Made by a program: the position numbers and the translations under genes
Source: Tabrizicola sp. TH137
GTDB taxonomy: Bacteria > Pseudomonadota > Alphaproteobacteria > Rhodobacterales > Rhodobacteraceae
Assembly: GCF_002855575.1 (NCBI RefSeq)
Contig: NZ_PKRQ01000001.1
Coordinates: 868,001 to 932,000, forward strand
Direction: 5' to 3'
DNA length: 64,000 bases
In this document: piece by piece, positions 8,724 through 16,706 of the stretch
Numbering within the stretch: position 1 is the stretch's first letter
Layout of the letters: each line of letters starts with the position of its first letter
Notes under the pieces: generated by a model
Database searches by the model: none
What the model was told of the DNA's origin: nothing
Seen by the model: only the letters and a program-made list of their open reading frames with translations

Positions 8724-9550
8724 TGGCCGCCCCCCTGCAACGCCGCGCGCTCTGGGCCGAAGGGCTGCTCCTCATCGCGATCTGCGCCTTCTGCATCTTC
8801 CCCTTCTACTGGATGGTCACCACCAGCCTGAAGACTCAGGTCGTGGCCCTCCAGGACCCGCCCGCCTGGATCTTCACCCCCACGCTGGCAAACTACTGGG
8901 AGGTGCTTTTCGAAGATCGCGTCGGCGTCTCCCTCATCAACTCCATCATCGTGGCCGTCTGCACCACTGCGCTGGCCGTTATCCTCGGCACGCCCGCCGC
9001 CTATGCGCTGGCCCGCTTCGAATTCCGCGGCAAGCAGGACCTGTGGTTCTGGTTCATCACCAACCGCTTCGTGTCGCCCGTCGTCCTCGCCTTCCCCGTC
9101 TTCCTCATCAGCCGCGAGCTTGGCCTCCGCGACACCCATCTCGCGCTGATCCTGATGTATCTCACCTTCACCCTGCCCATCGTCATCTGGATCTGCACCG
9201 ATCAGTTCCGCTCCATCCCCCGCGAACTGGACGAGGCAGCGGTCCTCGAAGGCGCCTCGAAATGGCGCATCTTCCGCTCCATCTGCCTTCCCCTCGCCAT
9301 GCCGGGCGTGGCCGTCTCCTCGATCCTCTCCTTCATCTTCTCCTGGAACGAACTGCTCTTCGCCTACATCCTCGCGCCCAAGGCGGCAAAGACCGCGCCC
9401 GCCATGGCGATCACCTTCATGGAAGGCTACGATGTGCCCTATGGAAAGATCATGGCCACCTCGACCCTGATCGTCATCCCCGTGTTGATCTTCGCCCTGA
9501 TCGCGTCCAAGCATCTGGTGCGCGGCCTCACCATGGGCGCCGTCAAGTAG
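8723..9550 (+). CDS. ABC sugar/polyol transporter permease 2 (MalG-type)
   Basis: This 275-residue MalG-type permease has six predicted membrane segments. The EAA loop reads ELDEAAVLEGASKWRIFRSI. Translation is coupled to permease 1 by a TGATG overlap. The C-terminus ends in ASKHLVRGLTMGAVK, and the RGLTxGAVK ending is common in CUT1-family MalG proteins. Confidence 0.95.
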   Translation: MAAPLQRRALWAEGLLLIAICAFCIFPFYWMVTTSLKTQVVALQDPPAWIFTPTLANYWEVLFEDRVGVSLINSIIVAVCTTALAVILGTPAAYALARFEFRGKQDLWFWFITNRFVSPVVLAFPVFLISRELGLRDTHLALILMYLTFTLPIVIWICTDQFRSIPRELDEAAVLEGASKWRIFRSICLPLAMPGVAVSSILSFIFSWNELLFAYILAPKAAKTAPAMAITFMEGYDVPYGKIMATSTLIVIPVLIFALIASKHLVRGLTMGAVK

Positions 9551-9570
9551 TGGTGAAGCAAAGGTAACGG

Positions 9571-10536
9571 ATGGCCCGCGCCCCGAAACTGCCCCAGATC
9601 GACACCGAACAGCGCTTCCTCGCGCAGGTGGCCTGGGCCTATTACGTGGAAGGGCTCACCCAGGAAAAGGTGGCCGAAAAACTCGGCGCCACCCGCCTCC
9701 GCGTCAACAAGGCCCTGTCCGAGGCGCATCGCGTGGGCCTTGTCCGCATCACCTTCAACACCGCCTATGCCGCCTGCTTCGACCTGGAACAGGCGCTCTG
9801 CGAAAGGTTCGGCCTGAAACAGGCCTATGTCGCCCCCGCCCCCGCGCAAGAATCCGATGTCCAGACGATCACCGGCGCGGCACTGGGCAACCTCCTGTCG
9901 GAAGTCCTCGCCGATCCCGGCGTGAAAAGCTTCGGCATGTCCTGGGGCGGCACCCTCAACATCGCCACCCGCTTCCTCGCCGCCCTCGAACGCCCGGATC
10001 TCGAAGTGATCTCCGTTATGGGCGGCCTGACGCGCGGGTCAGACCTCAACAGTTTCGAAATCACCACAAGGCTGGCCGATCTGATGGGCGCGCAGCACAG
10101 CTATTTCACCGCCCCCCTCTATGCAGGCAGCGCCGAAAGCCGCGACACGATCATGCAGCTTGATGTGTTCCGCGACGTTCTCGAACGCATCCGCGCCGTG
10201 GATGCGCTGGCCATGGCGGCGGGCGATCTCTCCAAACGCTCCCTGCTGATGCGCGACGCCCTCCCCAACGGCACCACGATCGAGGAACTCCGCGCCGCCG
10301 GAGGCGTGGGCGATATCCTCGGCACGGTGATCAATGCAGAGGGCAAACCCATCGACCACCCGATCAACGAAAAGGTCATCGGCATCGGCATCCCCGATCT
10401 GGCCCGCATTCCCAACGTGATCCTCGCCGCAGGCGGGGCGCACAAGATCACGGTCTGCCGCGCCATCCTCGGGCTTGGCCTGATAGATACCTTCGTGACC
10501 GAAGAAAACACCGCCCGCGCCTTGGTGGCCGCATGA
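9571..10536 (+). CDS. SorC/DeoR-family sugar-responsive transcriptional regulator
   Basis: The 321-residue protein has an N-terminal helix-turn-helix (YVEGLTQEKVAEKLGATRLR, ~residues 28-47) and a C-terminal sugar-phosphate-binding domain of the SorC type (MSWGGTLN, MGGLTRGSDLNSFEITTRLA). SorC proteins usually sense a phosphorylated intermediate of the pathway they control. It starts 20 bases after the permease and overlaps the kinase start by 4 bases (ATGA), so it is co-transcribed with transport and phosphorylation. The likely operator is the shared divergent region at 6299-6425. Confidence 0.92.
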   Translation: MARAPKLPQIDTEQRFLAQVAWAYYVEGLTQEKVAEKLGATRLRVNKALSEAHRVGLVRITFNTAYAACFDLEQALCERFGLKQAYVAPAPAQESDVQTITGAALGNLLSEVLADPGVKSFGMSWGGTLNIATRFLAALERPDLEVISVMGGLTRGSDLNSFEITTRLADLMGAQHSYFTAPLYAGSAESRDTIMQLDVFRDVLERIRAVDALAMAAGDLSKRSLLMRDALPNGTTIEELRAAGGVGDILGTVINAEGKPIDHPINEKVIGIGIPDLARIPNVILAAGGAHKITVCRAILGLGLIDTFVTEENTARALVAA

Positions 10537-11993
10537 CCCTCACCATCGGAATCGACCTCGGCACCTCCGGCGTGAAGGCCGTCATCCTTCAGGATGCCGA
10601 AACCGTGCTGGCCGATGCCGCCCAGCCCATCGCCGTCTCCATCCCGCAGGTCGGCTGGTCCGAACAAGAGGCCGACGATTGGGTCGCCGCCGTCTGGTCC
10701 TGCCTCGACCGCCTCGCCGCCACGGCACCAAGGGAAATGGCCGCCGTTTCCGCGATCGGCCTTTCCGGCCAGATGCTCTGCGCCCTGCTGCTCGACAAGG
10801 CGCTGAAACCCCTGCGCCCCGCGATCCTCTGGAACGACCAGCGCAGCATCGCCGAATGCGCCGAACTGCTGCAACGCTGCCCCGATATCGGAAGCCGCAC
10901 CAACGGCACGCCCGACCCCGGCATCACCGCGCCGAAACTGCTCTGGCTTGCGAAACACGAACCGCACATCATGCGCGATGCGCGGATGCTGCTGCTGACC
11001 AAGGATTATGTCCGCCTCGCCCTGACCGGCGAGGTCGCCTCCGAACCCACCGATGCAGGGGGCACCCAACTGATGGACTGCCGCACGGGTGAATGGGATA
11101 CCCAACTCTGCGAACTTGCAGGCTGGAACCCCGACCACCTGCCCCCCATCGCCCAGGCATGGCAGGCCGCAGGCGGCCTCCGCCCCGCCCTCGCCAGCCG
11201 CTGGGGCATGAAGCCCGGCATCCCCGTCGCCGCAGGCGCGGGCGACAACATGGCCTCCACCCTCGGCGCAGGCGCCGCCCGCCCCGGCGATGCCGTCCTC
11301 ACCATCGGCACCTCCGGCGTGGCCTGCATCGTGGACGCCACCTTCCACCCCGGCCCGCAGCGCGCCATCCTCACCTCCGCCCATGCCGCGCCCGACACGT
11401 TCCTCTCCATGGGCGTCGTCATGTCCGCCACCGCCGCGCTCGACTGGACAGCCCGCCTCTCCGGCACCACCGCCGCCACGCTGGCAGGCGAGGCCGAGGC
11501 GATGCCCCTGCAAAAACTGGCCGAGTCGCCCGTCTTCCTCCCCTGCCTCACCGGCATCCGCACCCCCGCCAACCGCCCGCAGGCAACAGGCCGGATCGAA
11601 GGCCTGCATCCCGGCGTGGACCGCGCCATGATAGGCTATGCCACGATGGAAGGCGTCGCCTTCCAGATGGCCGACTGCGTCACCGCCCAGCGCGAGGTCG
11701 GCGCCCGTCCCGAACGCTTCGTCGCCGTCGGCGGCGGCACCCGTTCCGCCCTGTGGACGACGTTGCTCGCCACCGCCATCGGCGAACCCATAGCCCTTCC
11801 CGCCCGTGGCGATATCGGCGGTCCCGCTGGCGCCGCCCGCCTCGCCGCCGTCGCGGCCGGGGCCTCCACCGATGTCCTCTCCGCACCCCTGCCCATGCGG
11901 GCCACCATCGACCCCGACCCTGCGCTCGCCCGACGGCTCGCGCCAAGAAAGGCCCGCTTCGACGCTCTGGTGGAAAGCGCCCGCCGCGGCTAG
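10533..11993 (+). CDS. FGGY-family carbohydrate kinase, xylulokinase-like
   Basis: The 486-residue kinase shows the FGGY landmarks: the phosphate-1 motif GIDLGTSGVKAVILQ at residues 5-19, LSGQMLCALL near residue 79, ILWNDQRS near 100, the phosphate-2 motif TIGTSGVACIVD, and the adenosine motif VAVGGGTRSALWTTLL near 397. The LSGQM and LWND pair is typical of XylB (D-xylulokinase) but also occurs in relatives acting on other ketoses. It is coupled to the SorC gene. It would phosphorylate the ketose made by the SDR encoded on the other arm. D-xylulose is a candidate, not a proven substrate. Confidence 0.9.
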   Translation: MTLTIGIDLGTSGVKAVILQDAETVLADAAQPIAVSIPQVGWSEQEADDWVAAVWSCLDRLAATAPREMAAVSAIGLSGQMLCALLLDKALKPLRPAILWNDQRSIAECAELLQRCPDIGSRTNGTPDPGITAPKLLWLAKHEPHIMRDARMLLLTKDYVRLALTGEVASEPTDAGGTQLMDCRTGEWDTQLCELAGWNPDHLPPIAQAWQAAGGLRPALASRWGMKPGIPVAAGAGDNMASTLGAGAARPGDAVLTIGTSGVACIVDATFHPGPQRAILTSAHAAPDTFLSMGVVMSATAALDWTARLSGTTAATLAGEAEAMPLQKLAESPVFLPCLTGIRTPANRPQATGRIEGLHPGVDRAMIGYATMEGVAFQMADCVTAQREVGARPERFVAVGGGTRSALWTTLLATAIGEPIALPARGDIGGPAGAARLAAVAAGASTDVLSAPLPMRATIDPDPALARRLAPRKARFDALVESARRG

Positions 11994-12002
11994 CCTCGGC
12001 CC

Positions 12003-12854
12003 ATGAAACTCACCACCTACAACATCCAATACGGCTTCGGCGCGGACGGCCTCTACAGCCTCCCCCGCATCGCCGACACGATCCGCGACCGCGACCTCAT
12101 CGCCCTACAGGAGGTTGACCGCCACTGGTCCCGCACCCGGCAGGACGACCAGCCCGCGATCCTCGCCGAACTCCTGCCCGACCATCACATCGCCTACGCC
12201 CCCGCCTTCGACATGGCCCTCCCCGGCGAAAAGGTGAAACGCCGCCAGTTCGGCCCCCTCATCCTCTCCCGCTGGCCGATCCTCTGGTCCCGCACCTGGC
12301 CCCTGCCCAAACGCCGGATGCTGGACCCGATCAACACCCAGACCGCCGCGCTCGAGGCCGTCATCGCCCACCCCTCCGGCCCGATCAAGCTGGTGAACCT
12401 CCACCTCGCCCATGTCGGCGTCGAAGAACGCCTCGCCCAGATCGCCTTCCTGCAAGGCATGCTCGCCAACCCCGCCGCCGAAGGCGGACCGTGGAGCGGA
12501 ACCGACGACGAACCCGCCCGCAACTGGACCGAATCCGAACCCGAACCCCCCAACCCCGCCCGCGCCATCTGGGCCGGCGACTTCAACATGGAACCCGGCA
12601 GCGCCGAATACCGCGCCCTTCTCGGCCAAACCCCCTACCACCCCGGCGCCCGCTACGCCGACGGCCTGATCGACCCCGCCGCAGGCAAGGGCCTGCACAC
12701 CCATGTCAAGCAGATCGCAGGCGAAACCCGGCTCCGCCAGCTTGACCACATCTTCCTGACCCCCGACCTCGCCCCGCTGGTCACCAGGGTCTGGACCGAC
12801 ACCACCACCCCCGCCTCCGACCATTTCCCCCTCCACCTCGACCTCGCCCCGTAG
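12003..12854 (+). CDS. Endonuclease/exonuclease/phosphatase (EEP) family hydrolase
   Basis: This 283-residue protein has the EEP fold motifs LTTYNIQYGFG at the start, ALQEVDRHWSRT near residue 35 (metal-binding Glu), AGDFNMEPGS near 195, and the terminal SDHFPLHLDL (catalytic Asp-His). It could be a nuclease or a phosphodiesterase/phosphatase; the family cannot be separated by eye. No signal peptide is evident. It starts 9 bases after the kinase stop, which suggests co-transcription with the polyol operon, although a functional link is not obvious. Confidence 0.85.
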   Translation: MKLTTYNIQYGFGADGLYSLPRIADTIRDRDLIALQEVDRHWSRTRQDDQPAILAELLPDHHIAYAPAFDMALPGEKVKRRQFGPLILSRWPILWSRTWPLPKRRMLDPINTQTAALEAVIAHPSGPIKLVNLHLAHVGVEERLAQIAFLQGMLANPAAEGGPWSGTDDEPARNWTESEPEPPNPARAIWAGDFNMEPGSAEYRALLGQTPYHPGARYADGLIDPAAGKGLHTHVKQIAGETRLRQLDHIFLTPDLAPLVTRVWTDTTTPASDHFPLHLDLAP

Positions 12855-13016
12855 GGCGGGGTTAACCCCGCCTTAAAGGGGTTCACCCCGCCTCGAAGGG
12901 GTTCACCCCGCCTAAAAGGGCCTCACCCCGCCTCAAAGAGGCCCACCGCCACCCACCAAAGCAAAAGGGCGCACCCACAGGCGCGCCCTCCACCGTAGGG
13001 CGGGGGTCTCCCCGCC
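12851..13016. repeat. 20-bp tandem repeat array flanked by palindromes
   Basis: Four consecutive 20-bp units occupy 12861-12880, 12881-12900, 12901-12920 and 12921-12940 (type unit GTTCACCCCGCCTCGAAGGG), with a decayed fifth start at 12941. The array opens with a perfect 18-bp palindrome, GGCGGGGTTAACCCCGCC, at 12855-12872, which overlaps unit 1. It closes with a second hairpin, GGCGGGG (12999-13005) and CCCCGCC (13010-13016). Both palindromes follow the word GTAGGGCGGGG. A 7-bp stem AGGGCGC/GCGCCCT lies between them at 12966-12989. The stretch separates two convergent genes and may end transcription from both sides. Confidence 0.9.
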
Positions 13017-13028
13017 AAACCCCTCAAA

Positions 13029-14267
13029 TCAAAACGCCAATTCCCGATCCCCGGCCGCATCCTTCACCCGGTTCGGCAACCCCATCCCGTTCAACAGGTT
13101 CATGAAGGGCTTCGGATCCAGCTCCTCGACATTCACCATCGTCCCCACATCCCAGGTCCCCTCCGCCACCAGCAACGCGGCGGCAACAGGCGGCACCCCG
13201 GCCGTATAGGAAATCCCCTGCGACCCGACCTCGGCAAAGGCCTCGGCATGATCCGCCACGTTATACAGCATCACCTCCGCAGGCTTGCCATCCTTCACCC
13301 CCCGCGCAATCGTCGCGATGCAGGTCTTCCCCGTATACCCCGGCGCCAGCGAGGCCGGGTCAGGCAGCACCGCCTTCACCACCTTCAACGGCACGACCTC
13401 AAGCCCCTCCGCCGTCTTCACCGGCTTCTCCGACAAAAGCCCAAGGTTCTTCAGCACGGTGAAAACGTTGATGTAGTGATCCCCGAACCCCATCCAGAAC
13501 CGCACATCCGCCCCCGGATAGCGCGCCGACAGGGAATGCACCTCGTCATGGCCCGTAAGATAGGCCTTCTGCGCCCCCACAACCGGCATGTCCCAGACCT
13601 TGCCCACCTCGAACATGCTGTTCGACTGCCAGGCACCGCCTTGCCAGCTATAGACCGTCCCGGTGAACTCGCGGAAATTGATCTCGGGGTCAAAGTTCGT
13701 CGCGAAATACTTCCCATGCGACCCTGCATTGATATCGACGATATCAATCGACGTGATCTCGTCCAGGAACTGATCCTCCGCCACCCGCGCCCAGGCATTC
13801 ACCACACCCGGATCAAAGCCCACGCCAAGGATGGCCGTCACCCCCGCCGCCTTGCACCGCTCACGCCGCTTCCACTCGTAATTCCCATACCACGGCGGCG
13901 TCTCGCAGATCTTGGCCGAATCCTCGTGAATCGCCGTGTCCATATAGGCCACGCCCGTCTCGATGCAGGCCTCCAGAACCGGCATGTTCACGAAGGCCGA
14001 TCCCACATTGATGACGATCTCCACCCCCAGCTTGCGGATCAGCGCCGCCACGGCGGCCGTATCCATCGCATCCACCGCATGGGCGGCAAAGACGCCGGGC
14101 ACCTTCATCGCGCCCTTCGCATGGACCGATGCGATGATCGCCTCGCATTTCGCCACCCGCCGCGACGCGATATGCAGATCGCCCAGCCGGTCATTCGCCT
14201 GCGCGCATTTATGCGCCACGACCTGCGCCACGCCGCCAGCGCCGATGATCAACACGTTGCGTTTCAT
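13029..14267 (-). CDS. Carboxynorspermidine/carboxyspermidine dehydrogenase (synthase)
   Basis: The 412-residue enzyme is in the saccharopine dehydrogenase-like (Lys9) family. It starts with the Rossmann motif NVLIIGAGGVAQVVAHKC, and VINVGSAFVNMPVLEACIET and the GVGFDPGVVNAW segment are typical of carboxynorspermidine synthase. It condenses aspartate semialdehyde with a diamine (putrescine or diaminopropane) using NADPH. ATG 14267 has GGGGG at a good distance and is preferred to the in-frame GTG at 14276. It lies 42 bases downstream of the decarboxylase that uses its product, so the two form one polyamine operon. In alphaproteobacteria this route is known to supply spermidine. Confidence 0.92.
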   Translation of the reverse strand: MKRNVLIIGAGGVAQVVAHKCAQANDRLGDLHIASRRVAKCEAIIASVHAKGAMKVPGVFAAHAVDAMDTAAVAALIRKLGVEIVINVGSAFVNMPVLEACIETGVAYMDTAIHEDSAKICETPPWYGNYEWKRRERCKAAGVTAILGVGFDPGVVNAWARVAEDQFLDEITSIDIVDINAGSHGKYFATNFDPEINFREFTGTVYSWQGGAWQSNSMFEVGKVWDMPVVGAQKAYLTGHDEVHSLSARYPGADVRFWMGFGDHYINVFTVLKNLGLLSEKPVKTAEGLEVVPLKVVKAVLPDPASLAPGYTGKTCIATIARGVKDGKPAEVMLYNVADHAEAFAEVGSQGISYTAGVPPVAAALLVAEGTWDVGTMVNVEELDPKPFMNLLNGMGLPNRVKDAAGDRELAF

Positions 14268-14309
14268 GGAAAGCACCCCCTTGAGGAAGGGCCGGACAGA
14301 CCGGCAAAT

Positions 14310-15404
14310 TCAGCCAAGATTCCCGGCAAAATCGGCATAGCCGAACTCGCGCGCCACGGTCATCGACCCGTCCAACTCCTTGATGACGATGCTCGGCATC
14401 TTCACCCCGTTGAACCAGTTCTTCTTGACCATCGTGTAACCCGCCGCATCCGCGATGCTCAGCCGGTCGCCCACATTCAACGGCGCAGGGAAATTGAACT
14501 CGCCGAACACATCCCCGGCCAGACAGGACTTCCCGCAGATCATGTAAGGGTGGTCGCCCTCGACCTCCATCTTCCCCGAAATGCGATAGATCAGCAGGTC
14601 GAGCATATGCGCCTCAACCGAACTGTCCACGATCGCCAGATCCTTCCCGTTGTTCAGGATGTCCAGCACCGTCACCTCCAGTGACGCAGCCCCCGTGATC
14701 GCCGCCTCGCCCGGTTCCAGATAGACCTGCACCCCGAACCTTTCGGAAAAGGCCTTCAACCGCGCCGCCAGCTTCGCCACCGGATAGCCCTCGCCCGTGA
14801 AATGGATGCCGCCACCAAGGCTCACCCATTTCAGCCGCGCCAACAGGCCGCCGAACTCTTCCTCGATCCGGGTCAACTGCCGGTCGAACAGGTCGAAATC
14901 CGCATTCTCGCAATTGTAATGGATCATGAAGCCCGAAACCCGGTCCATCACCCGCTCGATCTTCCTGGCATCCCACTCGCCGAGGCGCGAGAAAGGCCGC
15001 GCCGGATCGGCAAGGTCAAAGCCGCTGGTGGAAAACCGCGGGTTCAGCCGCAGCCCGCGCGCAATGCTGGCCGACTGGTTGTCGAACCGCTCCAACTGCC
15101 CCACCGAATTGAAGATGATCTTGTCGGCATAGCCCACGGCTTCCGCAATCTCATGCTCCGGCCAGGCCACCGAATAGGCATGGGTCTCCTTGCCGAACTT
15201 CTCGCGCCCCAGCCGCAATTCATACAGAGACGAAGACGTCGTCCCATCCATATGCTCGCGCATCTGGTCGAACACCGGCCAGGTGGCAAAGCATTTCAGC
15301 GCCAGCAGCACCTTCGCCCCCGACCCCTGCCGCAACTCATCCATCACGGCCATGTTCCGCGCCAGTTTCGCGCGGTCGATCAGATAGAACGGTGTCTGGA
15401 TCAT
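14310..15404 (-). CDS. nspC: Carboxynorspermidine decarboxylase
   Basis: The 364-residue protein is a PLP-dependent fold-III decarboxylase of the NspC type. LLALKCFATWPVF near residue 32 carries the PLP lysine, followed by SLGGGIHFTGEGYP, LEPGEAAITGA, and MICGKSCLAGDVFGEF with the conserved Cys of the family. It removes CO2 from carboxynorspermidine or carboxyspermidine. I place the start at the ATG at 15404, preceded by a G-rich ribosome-binding site; the upstream in-frame TTG would add ten residues of unlikely sequence. It is the first gene of a two-gene polyamine operon. Confidence 0.92.
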   Translation of the reverse strand: MIQTPFYLIDRAKLARNMAVMDELRQGSGAKVLLALKCFATWPVFDQMREHMDGTTSSSLYELRLGREKFGKETHAYSVAWPEHEIAEAVGYADKIIFNSVGQLERFDNQSASIARGLRLNPRFSTSGFDLADPARPFSRLGEWDARKIERVMDRVSGFMIHYNCENADFDLFDRQLTRIEEEFGGLLARLKWVSLGGGIHFTGEGYPVAKLAARLKAFSERFGVQVYLEPGEAAITGAASLEVTVLDILNNGKDLAIVDSSVEAHMLDLLIYRISGKMEVEGDHPYMICGKSCLAGDVFGEFNFPAPLNVGDRLSIADAAGYTMVKKNWFNGVKMPSIVIKELDGSMTVAREFGYADFAGNLG

Positions 15405-15438
15405 CCGAAACCCCCCGGGGCCAAAGGGAAACAAGAGC

Positions 15439-15462
15439 GGGGGTATTTAGGGGCATACCCCC
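15439..15462 (-). promoter_or_regulatory. Hairpin in the nspC leader
   Basis: GGGGGTAT (15439-15446) and ATACCCCC (15455-15462) form an 8-bp stem with an 8-base loop, about 35 bases upstream of the nspC start on its coding strand. It could be a leader regulatory hairpin or a remnant terminator. There is no U-run and no coding frame links it to a known polyamine leader. The rest of 15463-15600 is C-rich with no gene I can support. Confidence 0.35.
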
Positions 15463-15644
15463 CCCCGCGCAAGCCCCGTAAGGCCCCCGCATGACACGCC
15501 CATGACAGGCCCATCACAGGGGCGCCCGGCGGCAGGGGCGCCACCGTCGCCCATCCCTGCCCCCTCACCATCCGGTGATCGCCCTTGGCGCCCCCCACGG
15601 CCGACCCTAGCTGCCACCTGACACGCATAGATGAGGTGACAAGA

Positions 15645-16037
15645 ATGAAGAAACCCGCCCCCTTCCGCGTCCTCCTGCTCGCCTCCGCCCTTGCCGGCGC
15701 CTCCGTCACCCTGGCCACCCCGACCCTCGCCCATCACGGCTGGAACTGGGCCGAGGCCGAGGAAACCGTCCTTGAGGCCACCATCACCGCCATCTCCCTC
15801 GCCCCGCCGCATCCCGAACTCACCGTGACCGATGCCGAAGGCCGCGAATGGACGATCGAGCTTGGCAATCCCCGCCGCACCGAAGGCGCGGGCTTTGTCG
15901 ATGGCACGGCCAAGCCGGGCGATACCGTCACCATCCTCGGCAACCGCGCACTGGATGGAACCGCCGTGATGAAGGCCGTCCGCATCACGCTGAACGGCGT
16001 CAATTACGACTTCTATCCCGAACGCATCGACGCCTGA
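15645..16037 (+). CDS. Secreted DUF6152-type protein
   Basis: This 130-residue precursor has a clear signal peptide (MKKPAPFRVLLLASALAGAS, ending near ATPTLA|HH). The mature part begins with a His-rich HHGWNW motif followed by a small beta-rich domain (EATITAISLAPPHPELTVTD, then GDTVTILGNRALDG and MKAVRITLNGVNYDFYPERI). This matches the DUF6152 family of unknown function; the N-terminal histidines suggest metal binding. The ATG at 15645 has GAGGTG upstream. Its stop overlaps the start of the next membrane-protein gene (TGATG), so the two are translationally coupled. Confidence 0.8.
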   Translation: MKKPAPFRVLLLASALAGASVTLATPTLAHHGWNWAEAEETVLEATITAISLAPPHPELTVTDAEGREWTIELGNPRRTEGAGFVDGTAKPGDTVTILGNRALDGTAVMKAVRITLNGVNYDFYPERIDA

Positions 16038-16501
16038 TGCTTGAGGCCATCGAAACCCTGCCCCTCGCAACCCTGCTGCGCGGGTCGGGGACGGCCTATC
16101 TTCTGGTCAATGCCACCCATATCCTCGGGCTGGCGCTGCTGATCGGATCCATCCTCCCCCTCGACCTGCGCCTCGCCGGGGCCTTCCCCCGCACGCCGCT
16201 GCCGGTGATCGCCCCCCTCCTGCGCGGCACGGCGCTTCTGGGCCTGACCCTCGCCACCCTCACGGGCCTCGCCCTCTTCACCACCAACCCGACCGAATAC
16301 GCCACCAACCCCGCCTTCCGGATCAAGCTCGCCCTCTTCGCCGCCGCCCTGCTGAACGCCACCCTCGTCACCCGCGGCCAGGCATGGGCGCAGGTGCTGT
16401 CGGGGGCTTCCTCCCCGCCCGCGCTGCGCCTCATGGCGATGCTGTCGGCGCTGCTCTGGCTCGGCGTCCTGCTCGCGGGTCGCTGGATCGGCTTCCTCTG
16501 A
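16037..16501 (+). CDS. Small four-helix membrane protein (DUF6644-like)
   Basis: The 154-residue product is almost entirely hydrophobic, with about four membrane segments (TAYLLVNATHILGLALLIGS, LLGLTLATLTGLALF, IKLALFAAALLNATLV, LMAMLSALLWLGVLLAGRWI). A His in the first helix (NATHILG) could be functional. It is coupled to the DUF6152 gene through a TGATG overlap, suggesting the pair work together, perhaps with a metal or heme ligand. I do not recognise a defined function. Confidence 0.75.
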   Translation: MLEAIETLPLATLLRGSGTAYLLVNATHILGLALLIGSILPLDLRLAGAFPRTPLPVIAPLLRGTALLGLTLATLTGLALFTTNPTEYATNPAFRIKLALFAAALLNATLVTRGQAWAQVLSGASSPPALRLMAMLSALLWLGVLLAGRWIGFL

Positions 16502-16517
16502 TCGCGCCCCGCCCCTT

Positions 16518-16562
16518 CATCTTGGCCAGAAATACTCCGGGGTCCGGGGCAGCGCCCCGGGG
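16518..16562 (+). repeat. Dispersed Rhodobacterales-type intergenic repeat with hairpin
   Basis: The sequence cttggccagaaatactcc at 16521-16538 followed by a GC hairpin, CCGGGGC (16544-16550) / GCCCCGG (16554-16560), matches a repeat I associate with intergenic regions of Rhodobacterales. It follows the membrane-protein stop and may act as a terminator. Confidence 0.55.
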
Positions 16563-16615
16563 GCCAGCCACCAAGCGATTCGCCAAATCCTTAAAGCCCG
16601 CTTTCCCCACCGCGC

Positions 16616-16648
16616 GTGGCCACAGTTTGCTGCACAGAATGCGGCACA
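16616..16648 (+). repeat. 33-bp repeat, copy 1 (intergenic)
   Basis: This 33-base stretch is 31/33 identical to 24871-24903 inside dciA; the only differences are at positions 11-12 (tt here, aa there). It lies in the 205-bp gap between the membrane-protein gene and the convergent winged-helix gene. Both copies contain the GTGGCCAC palindrome and the repeated word GCACAGAATGC/GGCACA. Confidence 0.85.
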
Positions 16649-16706
16649 ACATCCGGCACAGCCGGTTTCGACGAATTCAGCGAATTACCACAGCGTCCTC
16701 AGGCCC

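Noticed and set aside
10119-12029. A 636-residue open frame opposite the FGGY kinase and SorC genes, and many other long antisense frames
   Set aside because: It is a mirror of GC-rich coding sequence. The products are repetitive Gly/Ala/Arg/Asp-rich strings without domains, while the opposite strand encodes well-defined families.
15405-15434. Longer nspC start at TTG 15434
   Set aside because: The ATG at 15404 has a G-rich ribosome-binding site and gives the family's normal start.
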